Source: Pantoea sp. Mb-10 (lineage in GTDB: Bacteria; Pseudomonadota; Gammaproteobacteria; Enterobacterales; Enterobacteriaceae). From it: a stretch of DNA of 64,000 nucleotides. The stretch lies in the NCBI RefSeq assembly GCF_021272205.1, contig NZ_JAJSDX010000005.1:1-64000 (forward strand). Direction: 5' to 3'. The position numbers and the translations under genes were made by a program. Within the stretch, counting starts at the first letter, position 1. Every line of letters starts with the position of its first letter. The notes under the pieces were generated by a model. The model worked only from the letters and a program-made list of their open reading frames with translations, was not told the DNA's origin and did no database searches. Of this stretch, positions 1 to 8,030 are shown piece by piece.

Positions 1-203
1 TTTATGCCTCGTGCGAAACGGTATTTCGTCCAGACCTGCGGGGGCTACCCGTCGTCGTTCTCAGTAACAATGACGGCTGCGTAATTGCCCGGTCTGCTGA
101 AGCGAAGAAGCTCGGCATAAAAATGGGCGATCCGTTCTTCAAAATGAAAGATGACCTGCGCCGCCACAGGGTGCAGGTTTTCAGTTCAAACTACGCGCTT
201 TAG
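1..203 (+). pseudogene. umuC: 5' fragment of a disrupted umuC (DNA polymerase V catalytic subunit)
   Basis: The first bases are already inside the gene, which starts left of the window. The frame reads [13 protein letters not shown], then [19 protein letters not shown] and FSSNYAL, matching the N-terminal palm and fingers region of UmuC and the intact copy at 49183-50448. The match stops abruptly after SSNYAL, where a TAG at 201-203 is created by foreign sequence. The missing part resumes at 11183 in the same orientation with the next residues of the family (ADMSSRVM). Joining base 202 to base 11183 restores the codon TAT and the frame. The gene is therefore split by an insertion, not merely truncated. 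The fragment ends before the SIDEA catalytic motif, so it cannot be a polymerase. Confidence 0.95.
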
Positions 204-212
204 TAAGTTAAG

Positions 213-222
213 TGGAATGCAA
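213..222 (+). repeat. Left terminal inverted repeat of the umuC-inserted element
   Basis: TGGAATGCAA lies 10 bases inside the left umuC junction. Its exact reverse complement is at 11167-11176 near the right junction. It is probably part of a recombinase binding site, by analogy with the paired arms that flank tyrosine recombinase cores. Confidence 0.7.
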
Positions 223-273
223 CATTGATCGTATAGACTTTGAACAGCAACGCTGACCTCAGAGGTAAACGCA

Positions 274-1257
274 ATGACGACTCCACTAAACAACAGTGCC
301 ATTTTACTGGCGGAACGCTGGCTGAAGCTGCTGTCCGACCTGGGGCGGGCACCCGCCACCCTGACCGCCTACCGCGCAGCCCTCTGTCATTATTTTGCGT
401 TCTGCAGCCGGAACAGGATTGAACCTGAAAAGGTCAGGTTTGATGACATGGCTGCCTACATCCGTCCTCAGTTACCCGGTATGCCTTTCCCGGCCGCAAG
501 CGCCACGCTCCAGCTGCGCCTGTCGGCTGTCCGTCTCTGGTACGACTTCCTGATGTATCTTGACCTGTGTAAGGTAAATCCGCTGCCCCGTTCCGGCACG
601 CCGGGCATGCTGTGTTCCGCACGGGGGCTGGTTCCCCGTATCGTAAAGCTGCCGCGTATTCCTGACGATGCACAGTGGCAGCTTTTTCAGGCTCATGCCG
701 CGGATTCTCCGCTTCGTGACCGGCTGATGCTGGCGTTAACCTACTGCGGTGCGCTGCGACGATCGGAAGTCACCGCGCTGAGTACTGATGACCTTGACTT
801 TGCCCACCGCCTCATCCGCGTCCGGGCTGAAACCACCAAGAACCGTCATGAACGGATCGTCTGTTACAGTCCCGCCCTGACGCCGGTGCTGGCGGCTCAT
901 CTTTTACAGATGAAGCTGTCGGGGATGGTAAAAGGAGCCCTGTTCCGCTCTGAGTCCGATCGTAATCAGGGGGCACCGCTCTCTTACTGGAGCTGGAGCA
1001 AAACGGTACGGAAATGGGCGCTTGAGTCAGGGCTGCCCGACATTTCAACCCATACTTTCCGCCACCTGCGGTTGACGCATCTGGCCCGTGCGGGCTGGAA
1101 ACTGCACGAACTTGCCACCTACGCAGGTCACCGTGATCCGCGCACCACTCAGATTTATATTCACCTTTCCGGCAGGGATCTTGCCGCCCGGATGGCAGGA
1201 GCAATTGAAACGGCAGATATCAGGATGGCGAACCTCATTTTCGGCACGGAGGAATAA
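274..1257 (+). CDS. Tyrosine recombinase, TnpA-like (Tn554 type)
   Basis: This 327-residue integrase-family protein is the first gene inside the left end of the element. An N-terminal SAM-like core-binding domain (about residues 8-100, LTAYRAALCHYFAFC) precedes the catalytic domain (about 120-310). Visible catalytic residues are the first Arg in CGALRRSEV, a Lys in TKNRHERIV, the HTFRHLRLTHL box, His in YAGHRDP and the nucleophile Tyr in TTQIYIHLS. AGAGGT lies about 8 bases before the ATG. It stops one base before the next recombinase gene starts, so the two are surely cotranscribed and probably act together. In Tn554, TnpA and TnpB are both needed for site-specific insertion; that this pair does the same here is inferred. 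Confidence 0.9.
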   Translation: MTTPLNNSAILLAERWLKLLSDLGRAPATLTAYRAALCHYFAFCSRNRIEPEKVRFDDMAAYIRPQLPGMPFPAASATLQLRLSAVRLWYDFLMYLDLCKVNPLPRSGTPGMLCSARGLVPRIVKLPRIPDDAQWQLFQAHAADSPLRDRLMLALTYCGALRRSEVTALSTDDLDFAHRLIRVRAETTKNRHERIVCYSPALTPVLAAHLLQMKLSGMVKGALFRSESDRNQGAPLSYWSWSKTVRKWALESGLPDISTHTFRHLRLTHLARAGWKLHELATYAGHRDPRTTQIYIHLSGRDLAARMAGAIETADIRMANLIFGTEE

Positions 1258-1258
1258 T

Positions 1259-3376
1259 ATGGCAGCGTCTGAACAGCCTGAGAATGTGTGGCTTCCCTTC
1301 GACCTCTCCGCTTACAGGCTTGATGCTTTACTGACTGAGCCTGAAAAGGCCGCACTGGCCACCTCTCACAGCCGGGGCAGGCTGCTGCGGATGAAACCTG
1401 CTCCTGAGTTTATCAGGCCGCTGAAAGACATCGCAGCAGAAAGCGGATGCAGCCGCGAGGTTGCTGACCTGATAATACTGGACCTCCTGCGTGAGATGCA
1501 CCTTTCGGGTATACCGTACTGGCGATGGCCGCAGGAACGCTGGCAGACATTCAGCCGGACGGACGGAAAAGGACGGCCGCTGATGGCCGCCTTTGCATGG
1601 CATTTCGCCGGACGGTATGATCCCCTCAGCCTGCCAGACATCAGAAAACCTGCCCTGTATACCTGTGCCATTTTTGGTCAGGCTATTTACTTCCGGGAGC
1701 TTCACCGCCTGACTGAAACCCTGAAATCGCTGGGCTATGCTGCGGGTAGTCAGGTCACGCATCTGTCGGGCATACTGGCCACGCTGATGGTCATGAACAG
1801 AGATCCCCGTCTTGAAACCTTTACGCCTGAACTGCTGTGGGAAGCCCAGAACAACACAGATAGCGGGACATCCCGGTACATTGGCCGGATTTCACACGGC
1901 CTTGCTGCGCTGGGCATCTTCAGCGCCCCGATGAGGATGCGTAATTATACCCGATGGTATGAAAAACCCGTAGACGGGATCGATCCGGCCTGGGTCAGGT
2001 GGTGCCGGCGCTGGCGGGAAACGTCTGTGCTGAGGCCTCGCACCCGTGAAGGCCAGTACAGTTTTATACTGCGCTGCGGCCTCTGGCTGGCAAAGGCGCA
2101 TCCGGAGGTGCGTGAACCGTCAGACTGGAGCATGGAAATCTGCGCCAGCTTTATCGCTGCGGTCGGCCGGATGAACGTGGATGAGCTACAGTTGGGCACG
2201 GAAAGGGGCACCCGAAAATCGGTGCGATCCGGTGAGCCTATGATGCCGCATTCAAGGGCGCATTTTATCTACTCACTGCGCCGTTTTATGGTCGACTACG
2301 AAAACTGGGGCTGGGGTCGCCTGCGCTTCAGCCCTGCCCGTCATCTTTCCACACCGGATACCACCCTGTTTCGGCGCGACGTCAATCCCCGTGTTATCGA
2401 CGATCCGGTCTGGCTCAAGCTCATCTGGGCCAGCCTCAATCTGCGTCAGGAAGACCTGCTTACTGAAATACATTATCCGCTGGCCATGCTGCAGGCGATG
2501 GCCGTCATCTGGACCCATGCGGGGCTGAGGAAAAATGAGCTGCTCCGCCTGACTACCGGTTGCATCGCGCCGCAGGCAGATGAAATAACGAAAGATGACG
2601 GCAGCGTCATCCCGGCCGGAACCCTTTGTTACCTGCATGTCCCCGCCGGAAAAACATCAAAAGCCTTTGTTAAACCCGTGGCGACAGTGGTAAAAAAATA
2701 TGTCGACATCTGGCTGGCCGAACGCCCGGCAGAACAGGCCATGCTGGCTGATGAGCGGACCGGTGAGAAGGTCCGGCTGCTGTTTCAGTACCGGGGGAAG
2801 CCTGCCGGCAGCGCTATCCTCAACCGCACGGTGATACCGATGCTCTGCGCAAGAGCGGGCGTTCCTTCTGAAGACAGCGGCGGAGTGATAACCAGCCATC
2901 GGGGACGCGCCTCAGCCGTGACCGCACTGGCCAGCGTACCGCAGGGCATGTCACTGTATGAACTGATGCAGTGGGCTGGTCACTCAACGCCCCAGTCCAC
3001 CATGCATTATCTCCGTATCCGCCCGACACAGCTGGCCGCCTCGTTTGTAAAAGCAGACAGAGTCGCGCACATGATCAGCGTACTGATTGATCGCGACCCT
3101 GACGCCGCCAGCCTGACCGGACCTGCAACGTATTATGATTTAGGTGATTCATACTGCACAAATCCGTTCTGGAGCAGCTGCCCGCACCGGATGGCCTGCA
3201 TCGGCTGCGATTTTAACCTGCTGAAGGACAGCGCGCGCGGGCTTATTCTGGAGAGTAAAGCATCCATCCGGCGTTATCTCGAAGAGGTCCCGCTCACTCC
3301 CGATGAGAAAGCCGTACTGGAGCAGGATGCTGAAAAGGTTGAGCAGGCTCTTACAAAATTGGGCCCAAAATCCTGA
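1259..3376 (+). CDS. Large tyrosine recombinase, TnpB-like (Tn554 type)
   Basis: The start at 1259 is chosen because GGAGG sits just upstream and the previous gene ends at 1257; an open frame further upstream overlaps that gene and is not needed. The 705-residue protein is long, as Tn554 TnpB proteins are. Its C-terminal half has recombinase motifs: Arg in THAGLRKNELL, the H-x-x-R box in TSHRGRASAVTAL, WAGHSTPQS, and the nucleophile Tyr in TMHYLRIRP. After the catalytic domain comes a Cys-rich stretch (CTNPFWSSCPHRMACIGC, about residues 634-651) that looks like a metal-binding knuckle. Together with the 327-residue partner it is the likely mobility machinery of the element. Confidence 0.9.
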   Translation: MAASEQPENVWLPFDLSAYRLDALLTEPEKAALATSHSRGRLLRMKPAPEFIRPLKDIAAESGCSREVADLIILDLLREMHLSGIPYWRWPQERWQTFSRTDGKGRPLMAAFAWHFAGRYDPLSLPDIRKPALYTCAIFGQAIYFRELHRLTETLKSLGYAAGSQVTHLSGILATLMVMNRDPRLETFTPELLWEAQNNTDSGTSRYIGRISHGLAALGIFSAPMRMRNYTRWYEKPVDGIDPAWVRWCRRWRETSVLRPRTREGQYSFILRCGLWLAKAHPEVREPSDWSMEICASFIAAVGRMNVDELQLGTERGTRKSVRSGEPMMPHSRAHFIYSLRRFMVDYENWGWGRLRFSPARHLSTPDTTLFRRDVNPRVIDDPVWLKLIWASLNLRQEDLLTEIHYPLAMLQAMAVIWTHAGLRKNELLRLTTGCIAPQADEITKDDGSVIPAGTLCYLHVPAGKTSKAFVKPVATVVKKYVDIWLAERPAEQAMLADERTGEKVRLLFQYRGKPAGSAILNRTVIPMLCARAGVPSEDSGGVITSHRGRASAVTALASVPQGMSLYELMQWAGHSTPQSTMHYLRIRPTQLAASFVKADRVAHMISVLIDRDPDAASLTGPATYYDLGDSYCTNPFWSSCPHRMACIGCDFNLLKDSARGLILESKASIRRYLEEVPLTPDEKAVLEQDAEKVEQALTKLGPKS

Positions 3377-3489
3377 GTGCTCAAATGCTTTCAATGTCCG
3401 GTCTGAGGGTGTCAGTTCAGAGTCAGTACAGACGACCGAACGTCGTATTTGATATGAATCTGATTATAGCGGGCGTTATGACGTAACTG

Positions 3490-3903
3490 ATGGAACAGCA
3501 GATGAGAAAACAGAAGCGATGTATGGGGTATGTGGCTGTCGTGGTCGATGACTACGATCGTGCAATTGAGTATTACACCGATAAGCTGGGCTTTACCCTG
3601 ATTGAGGACACGCCGCAGCCGGGTAAGCGCTGGGTCGTGGTGACGCCGGACCCTGACAGCGACTGTGCTATTCTTCTTGCCCGCGCGTCGAACGACCGGC
3701 AGGAAGGCTTTATCGGCAACCAGTGCGGCGGACGGGTTTTTCTGTTCCTGCAGACCGACGACTTCTGGCGCGACTACAATGCTATGAAGGCAAAAGGCGT
3801 CCACTTCTGTCAGGAGCCGCGCGAGGAAGAATACGGAATGGTTGTCGTGTTTGAGGACATCTATGGCAATCGCTGGGACCTTTACCAGAACAGGCAGACC
3901 TGA
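3490..3903 (+). CDS. VOC (glyoxalase/bleomycin-resistance fold) family protein
   Basis: The 137-residue protein shows one vicinal-oxygen-chelate unit: a beta-alpha start (YVAVVVDDYDRAIEYYTDKLGF), a middle strand region (RVFLFLQTDDFWRDYNAMKAKGV) and the terminal GNRWDLYQN strand with an upstream Glu typical of metal ligands. The likely metal ligands are partly replaced, since the first usual His is Val or Ala, so enzymatic activity is uncertain. It is the only cargo gene on the plus strand, between the recombinases and the fluoride operon, and converges on crcB across a strong hairpin. Its substrate cannot be read from the sequence. An internal ATG six codons downstream of this start is also possible. 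Confidence 0.8.
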   Translation: MEQQMRKQKRCMGYVAVVVDDYDRAIEYYTDKLGFTLIEDTPQPGKRWVVVTPDPDSDCAILLARASNDRQEGFIGNQCGGRVFLFLQTDDFWRDYNAMKAKGVHFCQEPREEEYGMVVVFEDIYGNRWDLYQNRQT

Positions 3904-4009
3904 AACTCTGTCACGACAGTGTCCCGGATTTAGGGGAAGCCTTACAGGCGTAAACCCTGTCGGATCAGGCCCGCAGAGAGCGCTTCTGAACAATATACTG
4001 AACTGTCTG

Positions 4010-4039
4010 ACCTCAGTGCAGCGGTCGCTGCACTGAGGT
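4010..4039. terminator. Bidirectional terminator between the VOC gene and crcB
   Basis: ACCTCAGTGCAGCG and its exact reverse complement are separated by two bases, giving a stem of about 13 pairs with a tight loop. It lies between two converging genes. There is no long T run on either side, so the efficiency is uncertain. Confidence 0.6.
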
Positions 4040-4069
4040 CTCCCCTGGATAGAGGCCGTACGGTCCGGG

Positions 4070-4450
4070 TTAACCACACAGCGTCATGATATAAAATCCG
4101 GCCGCCGTCATGGCCAGCGAACCCAGCACGTGTATCAGCACCGAGGCGGCTGCCCAGGCATAGCTGCCTGACTGCAGCAGGGCAAAAACCTCAGTTGAGA
4201 ATGTGGAGAAGGTCGTCATTCCGCCACACAGCCCGGTGGTAATGAGCAGCCGCCAGGCCGGATCGAGGCCGGGATGGCGCAGAAAATACGCCAGCGCCGC
4301 CCCGATGATAAATCCACCCAGCAGGTTGACCAGCAGCGTCCCCGGCGGCAGGTCCGGAAAAAGCGCGTTCAGGCGCGCGCCCAGTTGCCAGCGGATAACA
4401 CACCCTAAAGCACCGCCGGTGATGACGGCAAAAAGCTGATTCACGTTCAT
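4070..4450 (-). CDS. crcB: Fluoride channel CrcB (Fluc family)
   Basis: This 126-residue membrane protein has four predicted helices and the Fluc signatures GGALGCVIRWQLG, PPGTLLVNLLGGFIIG (with the pore Asn) and GLCGGMTTFSTFSTE (with the Thr/Phe track and central Na+ site). Fluc channels are dual-topology dimers in the inner membrane that let cytoplasmic fluoride leak out. Its ATG overlaps the stop of gpmA in an ATGA-type junction, so it is the last, translationally coupled gene of the riboswitch-led operon. It is distinct from any chromosomal crcB, which is not in this window. The function assignment is firm from the motifs and from the fluoride riboswitch at the operon head. Confidence 0.95.
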   Translation of the reverse strand: MNVNQLFAVITGGALGCVIRWQLGARLNALFPDLPPGTLLVNLLGGFIIGAALAYFLRHPGLDPAWRLLITTGLCGGMTTFSTFSTEVFALLQSGSYAWAAASVLIHVLGSLAMTAAGFYIMTLCG

Positions 4451-5160
4451 TCCTTTTTTTTAATATTCAGAACATAACGGCACACGACCTGTGCGGCCGT
4501 ATCCATTTCATATACAACCGGCACGCCGGTCGGGATGTGCAGCTGTGCCACGCTGTCGTGGGGCATGCCGTTCAGAAAGGCGGTCAGGGCGCGCAGCGTG
4601 TTGCCGTGCGCCACAATCAGAACGGTACTTCCGCAGCGCAGCTGTGGCACCACAACGTGGTGCCAGTATGGCATGACGCGACGCAGGGTCATTTCCAGGC
4701 TTTCCGTTGCAGGCAGGTCGGCCAGCGCAACGCGGCGATAGCGCAGATCCCGACGCAGCTGCGCCGGAGCCTCCGCGTCTGCGGGCGGAATGCCGCTGAA
4801 GCTTTTGCGCCATAGCCGGACGGTCTCTTCCCCCATCATCCGGGCAGCGTCGTCCTTGTTCAGCCCCTGCAGCGCACCGTAGTGGCGCTCGTTCAGTCGC
4901 CAGCTCTTTTCCACGGGCGTCCAGCTTCGGTCAAGACGGTCCAGCACCCGCCAGACCGTGTGAACGCAGCGTGTCATCACCGAGGTGAAGACACGGTCGG
5001 GCATAAGGCCCACTGCCCGCAGCGCGTCACCGGCTCGGTCGGCCTCCTGCCGCCCCCTGACCGTCAGCGGCACGTCCGTCCAGCCGGTAAAACGGTTTTC
5101 CCGGTTCCACTGGCTTTCGCCGTGCCGCAGGAGGATCAGCGTTGCAGGGGCCACAGGCAT
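4447..5160 (-). CDS. gpmA: 2,3-bisphosphoglycerate-dependent phosphoglycerate mutase
   Basis: The start at 5160 has AAGAAGGA upstream; an in-frame extension would run into eno. The 237-residue protein has the histidine phosphatase signature LILLRHGESQWNRENRFTGW (active His in RHG), the conserved LNERHYGALQGLNK loop, and the second catalytic His in IVAHGNTLRAL. It interconverts 3- and 2-phosphoglycerate, the step before enolase in glycolysis. It lies between eno and crcB in the fluoride operon. An extra copy of this housekeeping enzyme next to enolase suggests maintaining lower glycolysis under fluoride, since fluoride blocks enolase and makes phosphoglycerates accumulate. It diverges enough from E. 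coli GpmA to look like cargo rather than a recent duplicate. Confidence 0.92.
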   Translation of the reverse strand: MPVAPATLILLRHGESQWNRENRFTGWTDVPLTVRGRQEADRAGDALRAVGLMPDRVFTSVMTRCVHTVWRVLDRLDRSWTPVEKSWRLNERHYGALQGLNKDDAARMMGEETVRLWRKSFSGIPPADAEAPAQLRRDLRYRRVALADLPATESLEMTLRRVMPYWHHVVVPQLRCGSTVLIVAHGNTLRALTAFLNGMPHDSVAQLHIPTGVPVVYEMDTAAQVVCRYVLNIKKKE

Positions 5161-5197
5161 TCCTTCTTTGCCGGACGGGGACCGTCCGGCGGATGTG

Positions 5198-6487
5198 TTA
5201 CGTGCGGCGCACAAACGCATGAAGCCCCGCGTAGTGCGCGTCCTCACCCAGCGCCTGCTCAATGCGCATCAGCTGGTTGTACTTTTCCACGCGTTCGCCG
5301 CGGCACGGCGCGCCGGTTTTCAGGTGTCCCGCGCGCAGGGCCACCGTCAGATCGGCAAGGAACGTGTCCGTGGTTTCCCCGCTGCGGTGAGACATGAACG
5401 CACCCCAGCCGTGCCGCTGGCAGAGAGCCACGGCGTCCAGCGTTTCGCTGAGCGAGCCTATCTGATTGAGCTTGATCAGCGCGGCGCTGGCGAGGTTTTC
5501 GTCAATGCCGCGCTGGATGTACTTCACGTTGGTTACAAACAGGTCGTCACCAACCAGCTCGGCCCTGCCCGCAAGCTGCTGGTGCAGATGCTTCCAGCCC
5601 GCCCAGTCGTCCTCGGCCAGGCCGTCTTCCAGCAGGATGACCGGAAACTGGTCCATCAGCTCGCCGTAGTATGCCGTCATTTCCGCCGCGCTCAGCGCGC
5701 TGCCCTCGGTGCGCAGATGATACTGACCGTCAGCGAAAAACTCACTTGAGGCAGGGTCCATGCAGATGCTGATGTCCTCTCCGGGCCTGTATCCCGCCTT
5801 CTCAATCGCCTGTACGATAAACGCCAGCGGGTCACGGTTCGACGACACGGCGGGCGCAAAACCGCCTTCGTCGCCCACTGCCGCTGAGAGTTTTTTGTCC
5901 AGCAGGATCTGGCGCAGCGCCTGGTAGACCTCGCTGCCCTGACGCACGGCCTCGCGCAGCGTGGGTGCCCCGTGTGGCGCTATCATGAACTCCTGGAAGT
6001 CCGCGCCCTGACCGCGGGCGTGCACGCCGCCGTTGATGATGTTCATGCACGGCACGGGCAGCAGATTCGCCTGCAGGCCCCCCAGGTAGCGCCACAGCGG
6101 CTCGTGCGAGGCCTGTGCCGCCAGCCGGGCCACCGCCAGCGATACGCCCAGAATGGCATTGGCACCCAGGCGACTCTTGTTCTCCGTGCCGTCCAGCATC
6201 AGCATGATGTTGTCCAGCTGCCGCTGCTCGCGCACGTCCAGGCCGCGCACGGCTTCGCAGATTTCCGTATTAACCGCCCTGACGGCATCCAGCACGCCTT
6301 TGCCGCCAAAACGTTGTGCGTCACCGTCGCGGCGCTCTGCGGCCTCGCGCGACCCGGTGCTGGCCCCGGAAGGCACCGAGGCGCGTGCCATCATCCCGTC
6401 CGGGGTCCGGGCCTCAACTTCAACGGTGGGGTTGCCGCGAGAGTCAAGAATTTCCCGGGCGGTCACGTTATCCAGTGTAAAGTGCAT
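5198..6487 (-). CDS. eno: Enolase, second copy carried on the fluoride element
   Basis: The 429-residue protein matches full-length bacterial enolase. Catalytic and metal residues are present: SGASTGSREA loop, Glu in AVGDEGGFAP, metal ligands Asp in ICMDPASSEF, Glu in ILLEDGLAEDDW and Asp in LVGDDLFVTN, the catalytic Lys in ALIKLNQIGS, and SHRSGET. It converts 2-phosphoglycerate to phosphoenolpyruvate. Enolase is a classical target of fluoride, which binds with phosphate and magnesium at the active site. An extra enolase in a fluoride-riboswitch operon therefore reads as a target supplement or a less sensitive version. No active-site change that would confer tolerance is evident by eye. It has its own start 16 bases after usp. 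Confidence 0.95.
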   Translation of the reverse strand: MHFTLDNVTAREILDSRGNPTVEVEARTPDGMMARASVPSGASTGSREAAERRDGDAQRFGGKGVLDAVRAVNTEICEAVRGLDVREQRQLDNIMLMLDGTENKSRLGANAILGVSLAVARLAAQASHEPLWRYLGGLQANLLPVPCMNIINGGVHARGQGADFQEFMIAPHGAPTLREAVRQGSEVYQALRQILLDKKLSAAVGDEGGFAPAVSSNRDPLAFIVQAIEKAGYRPGEDISICMDPASSEFFADGQYHLRTEGSALSAAEMTAYYGELMDQFPVILLEDGLAEDDWAGWKHLHQQLAGRAELVGDDLFVTNVKYIQRGIDENLASAALIKLNQIGSLSETLDAVALCQRHGWGAFMSHRSGETTDTFLADLTVALRAGHLKTGAPCRGERVEKYNQLMRIEQALGEDAHYAGLHAFVRRT

Positions 6488-6502
6488 AGCGTTTCTCCCG
6501 GT

Positions 6503-6928
6503 TTAGTCATTCAGGTGAGTAATAAGCACATCCACCGTGAGGTGGTTGATGTATTCCGCCGAGCGGGACGTCAGCATTCCCATAAAGCGGTTGCGGTGCC
6601 CGGCAAGCACGAGGTCCACGCCCAGCTCATTGATGCACTTCTCCACGTCCTCAAAGCGGCGCATGGTCACCAGCTCCCGCGTGTCTACCGCCTCAGGCAC
6701 GGAGGCCGCCAGCTCGCTCATAAACGCTTTGGCTTTCAGCACCTCTTCCGACACGACGTCGTCCATCAGGCTGTCGGACACGTAGTTCATTTCCCGGTAG
6801 TCGTCGCTGATGTGGGCCAGGGTGATTTTCATGCCGAGCGGCTGCGCCAGCGCGACCGCCCGTTTCAGCAGGAGGGTGCCGTCGTCTTTGTCGTTCACAA
6901 GTATCAGTGCGTGGGTGTAGCAGGTCAT
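6503..6928 (-). CDS. Universal stress protein (UspA family)
   Basis: The 141-residue single-domain protein begins with a Rossmann-like strand (YTHALILVNDKDDG) and ends with GHRNRFMGMLTSRSAEYI and VDVLITH, the family's nucleotide-binding segment (G-2x-G-9x-G-S/T) in a partly degenerate form. Its ATG overlaps the ppaC stop (6925-6928), so it is translationally coupled as the second gene of the operon. Usp proteins bind ATP or act as stress chaperone-like factors; a fluoride-specific role cannot be read from the sequence. The same protein type occurs beside ppaC, eno and crcB in fluoride-resistance clusters as I recall from the literature on fluoride-tolerant Enterobacter. Confidence 0.88.
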   Translation of the reverse strand: MTCYTHALILVNDKDDGTLLLKRAVALAQPLGMKITLAHISDDYREMNYVSDSLMDDVVSEEVLKAKAFMSELAASVPEAVDTRELVTMRRFEDVEKCINELGVDLVLAGHRNRFMGMLTSRSAEYINHLTVDVLITHLND

Positions 6929-7833
6929 AATGAACTCCCGTTCTGGTTAAGGCGGGACTCAAGCCACGGCAGAAGCTGTTTTTTGCGGCTGAGCATGCCC
7001 GGTACGGAGCAGGAGGCCGCGTTAACGCTCTCCCGCCCGGCGAAGTAAAGCGTTGAAAACCCGGCGCGAATGTCGGTCAACATCAGCACCGTCAGCCCGG
7101 CACCCGACTGGTCCGCCAGATACGCCAGGGCAGCGAGCAGGTCGTCCATCACGGGGGCAACCTGTGTCGGTGAGCTGACCTCAATCTGGGCAATGCGCAC
7201 GTCGGTGCCGGCAATGACGAAGGCCTTGAGATCCCTGCCCAGCAGCTGCTGGGCGCTGAGGCCGCTGACGTCCGTTTTGGCGGTGAGGAGGTCACGGGCG
7301 AAGGCTCTGCGGTTTACGCCGGACAGCACGCCCAGTTCGGTCGCCGAACGGATATCGTCTTCGGTGGTGGTCGGCGAGCGAAGATTCACGGTGTCACTCA
7401 GGAGTGCGCCCAGCAGAAGCACGGCGAGCGTCGGGGGCAGCGTGCGGCGCGCTTCAGCGTCCATCAGCAGCCAGAGCAGCGTGGCGCTGCTGCCAACCGG
7501 GCGGATATGCACCTCCGGCGGCAGTTGCGTTATCAGCCCGCCCAGCCGGTGGTGGTCAGTGATGCCCACGACGTTGCTCCGGAGCAGGTCGTCAGGCCCC
7601 TGCGCCGGCTCGGTGAAATCGACCAGCCACACCCGTTCATCCTGCAGCGGAATAGCGAGCAGCGGCGGCAGCGTAAGACCGGCGGTGTCAAAGATAAAGC
7701 GGGTTTCCCGGTTAGCCTCGCCGAGACGCCATGCGCGGGCGTCCATGCCGCGCCCGGTCAGCCAGTGAGCGGTGACGACCGCCGTGCAGATGGCGTCGCT
7801 GTCAGGATTGATGTGGCCAAAAACGTGTATCAA
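6925..7833 (-). CDS. ppaC: Manganese-dependent (family II, DHH) inorganic pyrophosphatase
   Basis: The 302-residue protein shows the family II order: GHINPDSDAICTAV, the DHH box in GITDHHRLGG, SDTVNLRSPTTTEDD, and the C-terminal SRKKQLLPWL substrate-binding motif. The start is TTG at 7833, with GGGGAGAG eight bases before it and no ATG nearby. It hydrolyses pyrophosphate to phosphate. Fluoride is a well-known inhibitor of pyrophosphatases, so an additional enzyme of a different family from the housekeeping Ppa suits a fluoride cargo. It is the first gene after the riboswitch and overlaps usp by four bases. The TTG start and hairpin-rich leader point to translation being held down without fluoride. 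Confidence 0.93.
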   Translation of the reverse strand: MIHVFGHINPDSDAICTAVVTAHWLTGRGMDARAWRLGEANRETRFIFDTAGLTLPPLLAIPLQDERVWLVDFTEPAQGPDDLLRSNVVGITDHHRLGGLITQLPPEVHIRPVGSSATLLWLLMDAEARRTLPPTLAVLLLGALLSDTVNLRSPTTTEDDIRSATELGVLSGVNRRAFARDLLTAKTDVSGLSAQQLLGRDLKAFVIAGTDVRIAQIEVSSPTQVAPVMDDLLAALAYLADQSGAGLTVLMLTDIRAGFSTLYFAGRESVNAASCSVPGMLSRKKQLLPWLESRLNQNGSSL

Positions 7834-7855
7834 GGGTCTCTCCCCGTAAAGGGAA

Positions 7856-7895
7856 GTACGCAGGCCGGGAGGAAAGTAAGGACGGCCTGACGTAC
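7856..7895 (-). promoter_or_regulatory. Expression-platform hairpin between the fluoride riboswitch and ppaC
   Basis: On the minus strand GTACG-T-CAGGCCG pairs with CGGCCTG-CGTAC, a 12-pair stem with one bulge. Its loop contains CCTCC, which could also pair with GGAGG just downstream of the aptamer. No T run follows, and a second small stem (TCCC/GGGGA) covers the ppaC ribosome binding site. This fits control of translation rather than simple termination, which is inference. Confidence 0.55.
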
Positions 7896-7918
7896 CTCCT
7901 GAAAATCAAGAGTCACAT

Positions 7919-7973
7919 CAGGCGTCATCAGCTCCGGAACGGAGCGGTTGGGAAAGGTGGAACGCCATCACCC
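7919..7973 (-). promoter_or_regulatory. Fluoride riboswitch (crcB motif) aptamer
   Basis: Read on the minus strand, the segment carries the conserved crcB-motif elements in order: GGTGATGGCGTTCCACC at the 5' side, AACCGC in the middle, and GGAGCTGATGACGCC at the 3' side. GGCGT and ACGCC pair, as do GGTG and CACC. The aptamer senses fluoride as a complex with magnesium ions. It lies about 86 bases upstream of the ppaC TTG codon and heads the ppaC-usp-eno-gpmA-crcB operon. The sequence match is close enough that covariance-model detection should be straightforward. Confidence 0.93.
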
Positions 7974-8030
7974 TGTACTCTGAGTATAGAGCCAGACGGA
8001 AAGCCTGTCAGTATTATTCTGCTGGCACCC

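Noticed and set aside
3412..4077. Open frame of 221 codons on the minus strand opposite the VOC gene
   Set aside because: The plus-strand protein has a clear VOC pattern with family motifs, whereas this frame resembles nothing and ends across the terminator hairpin.
5972..7048. Long plus-strand frame (358 codons) opposite eno, usp and ppaC
   Set aside because: It is antisense to three proteins with firm catalytic motifs; high GC content gives long shadow frames there.
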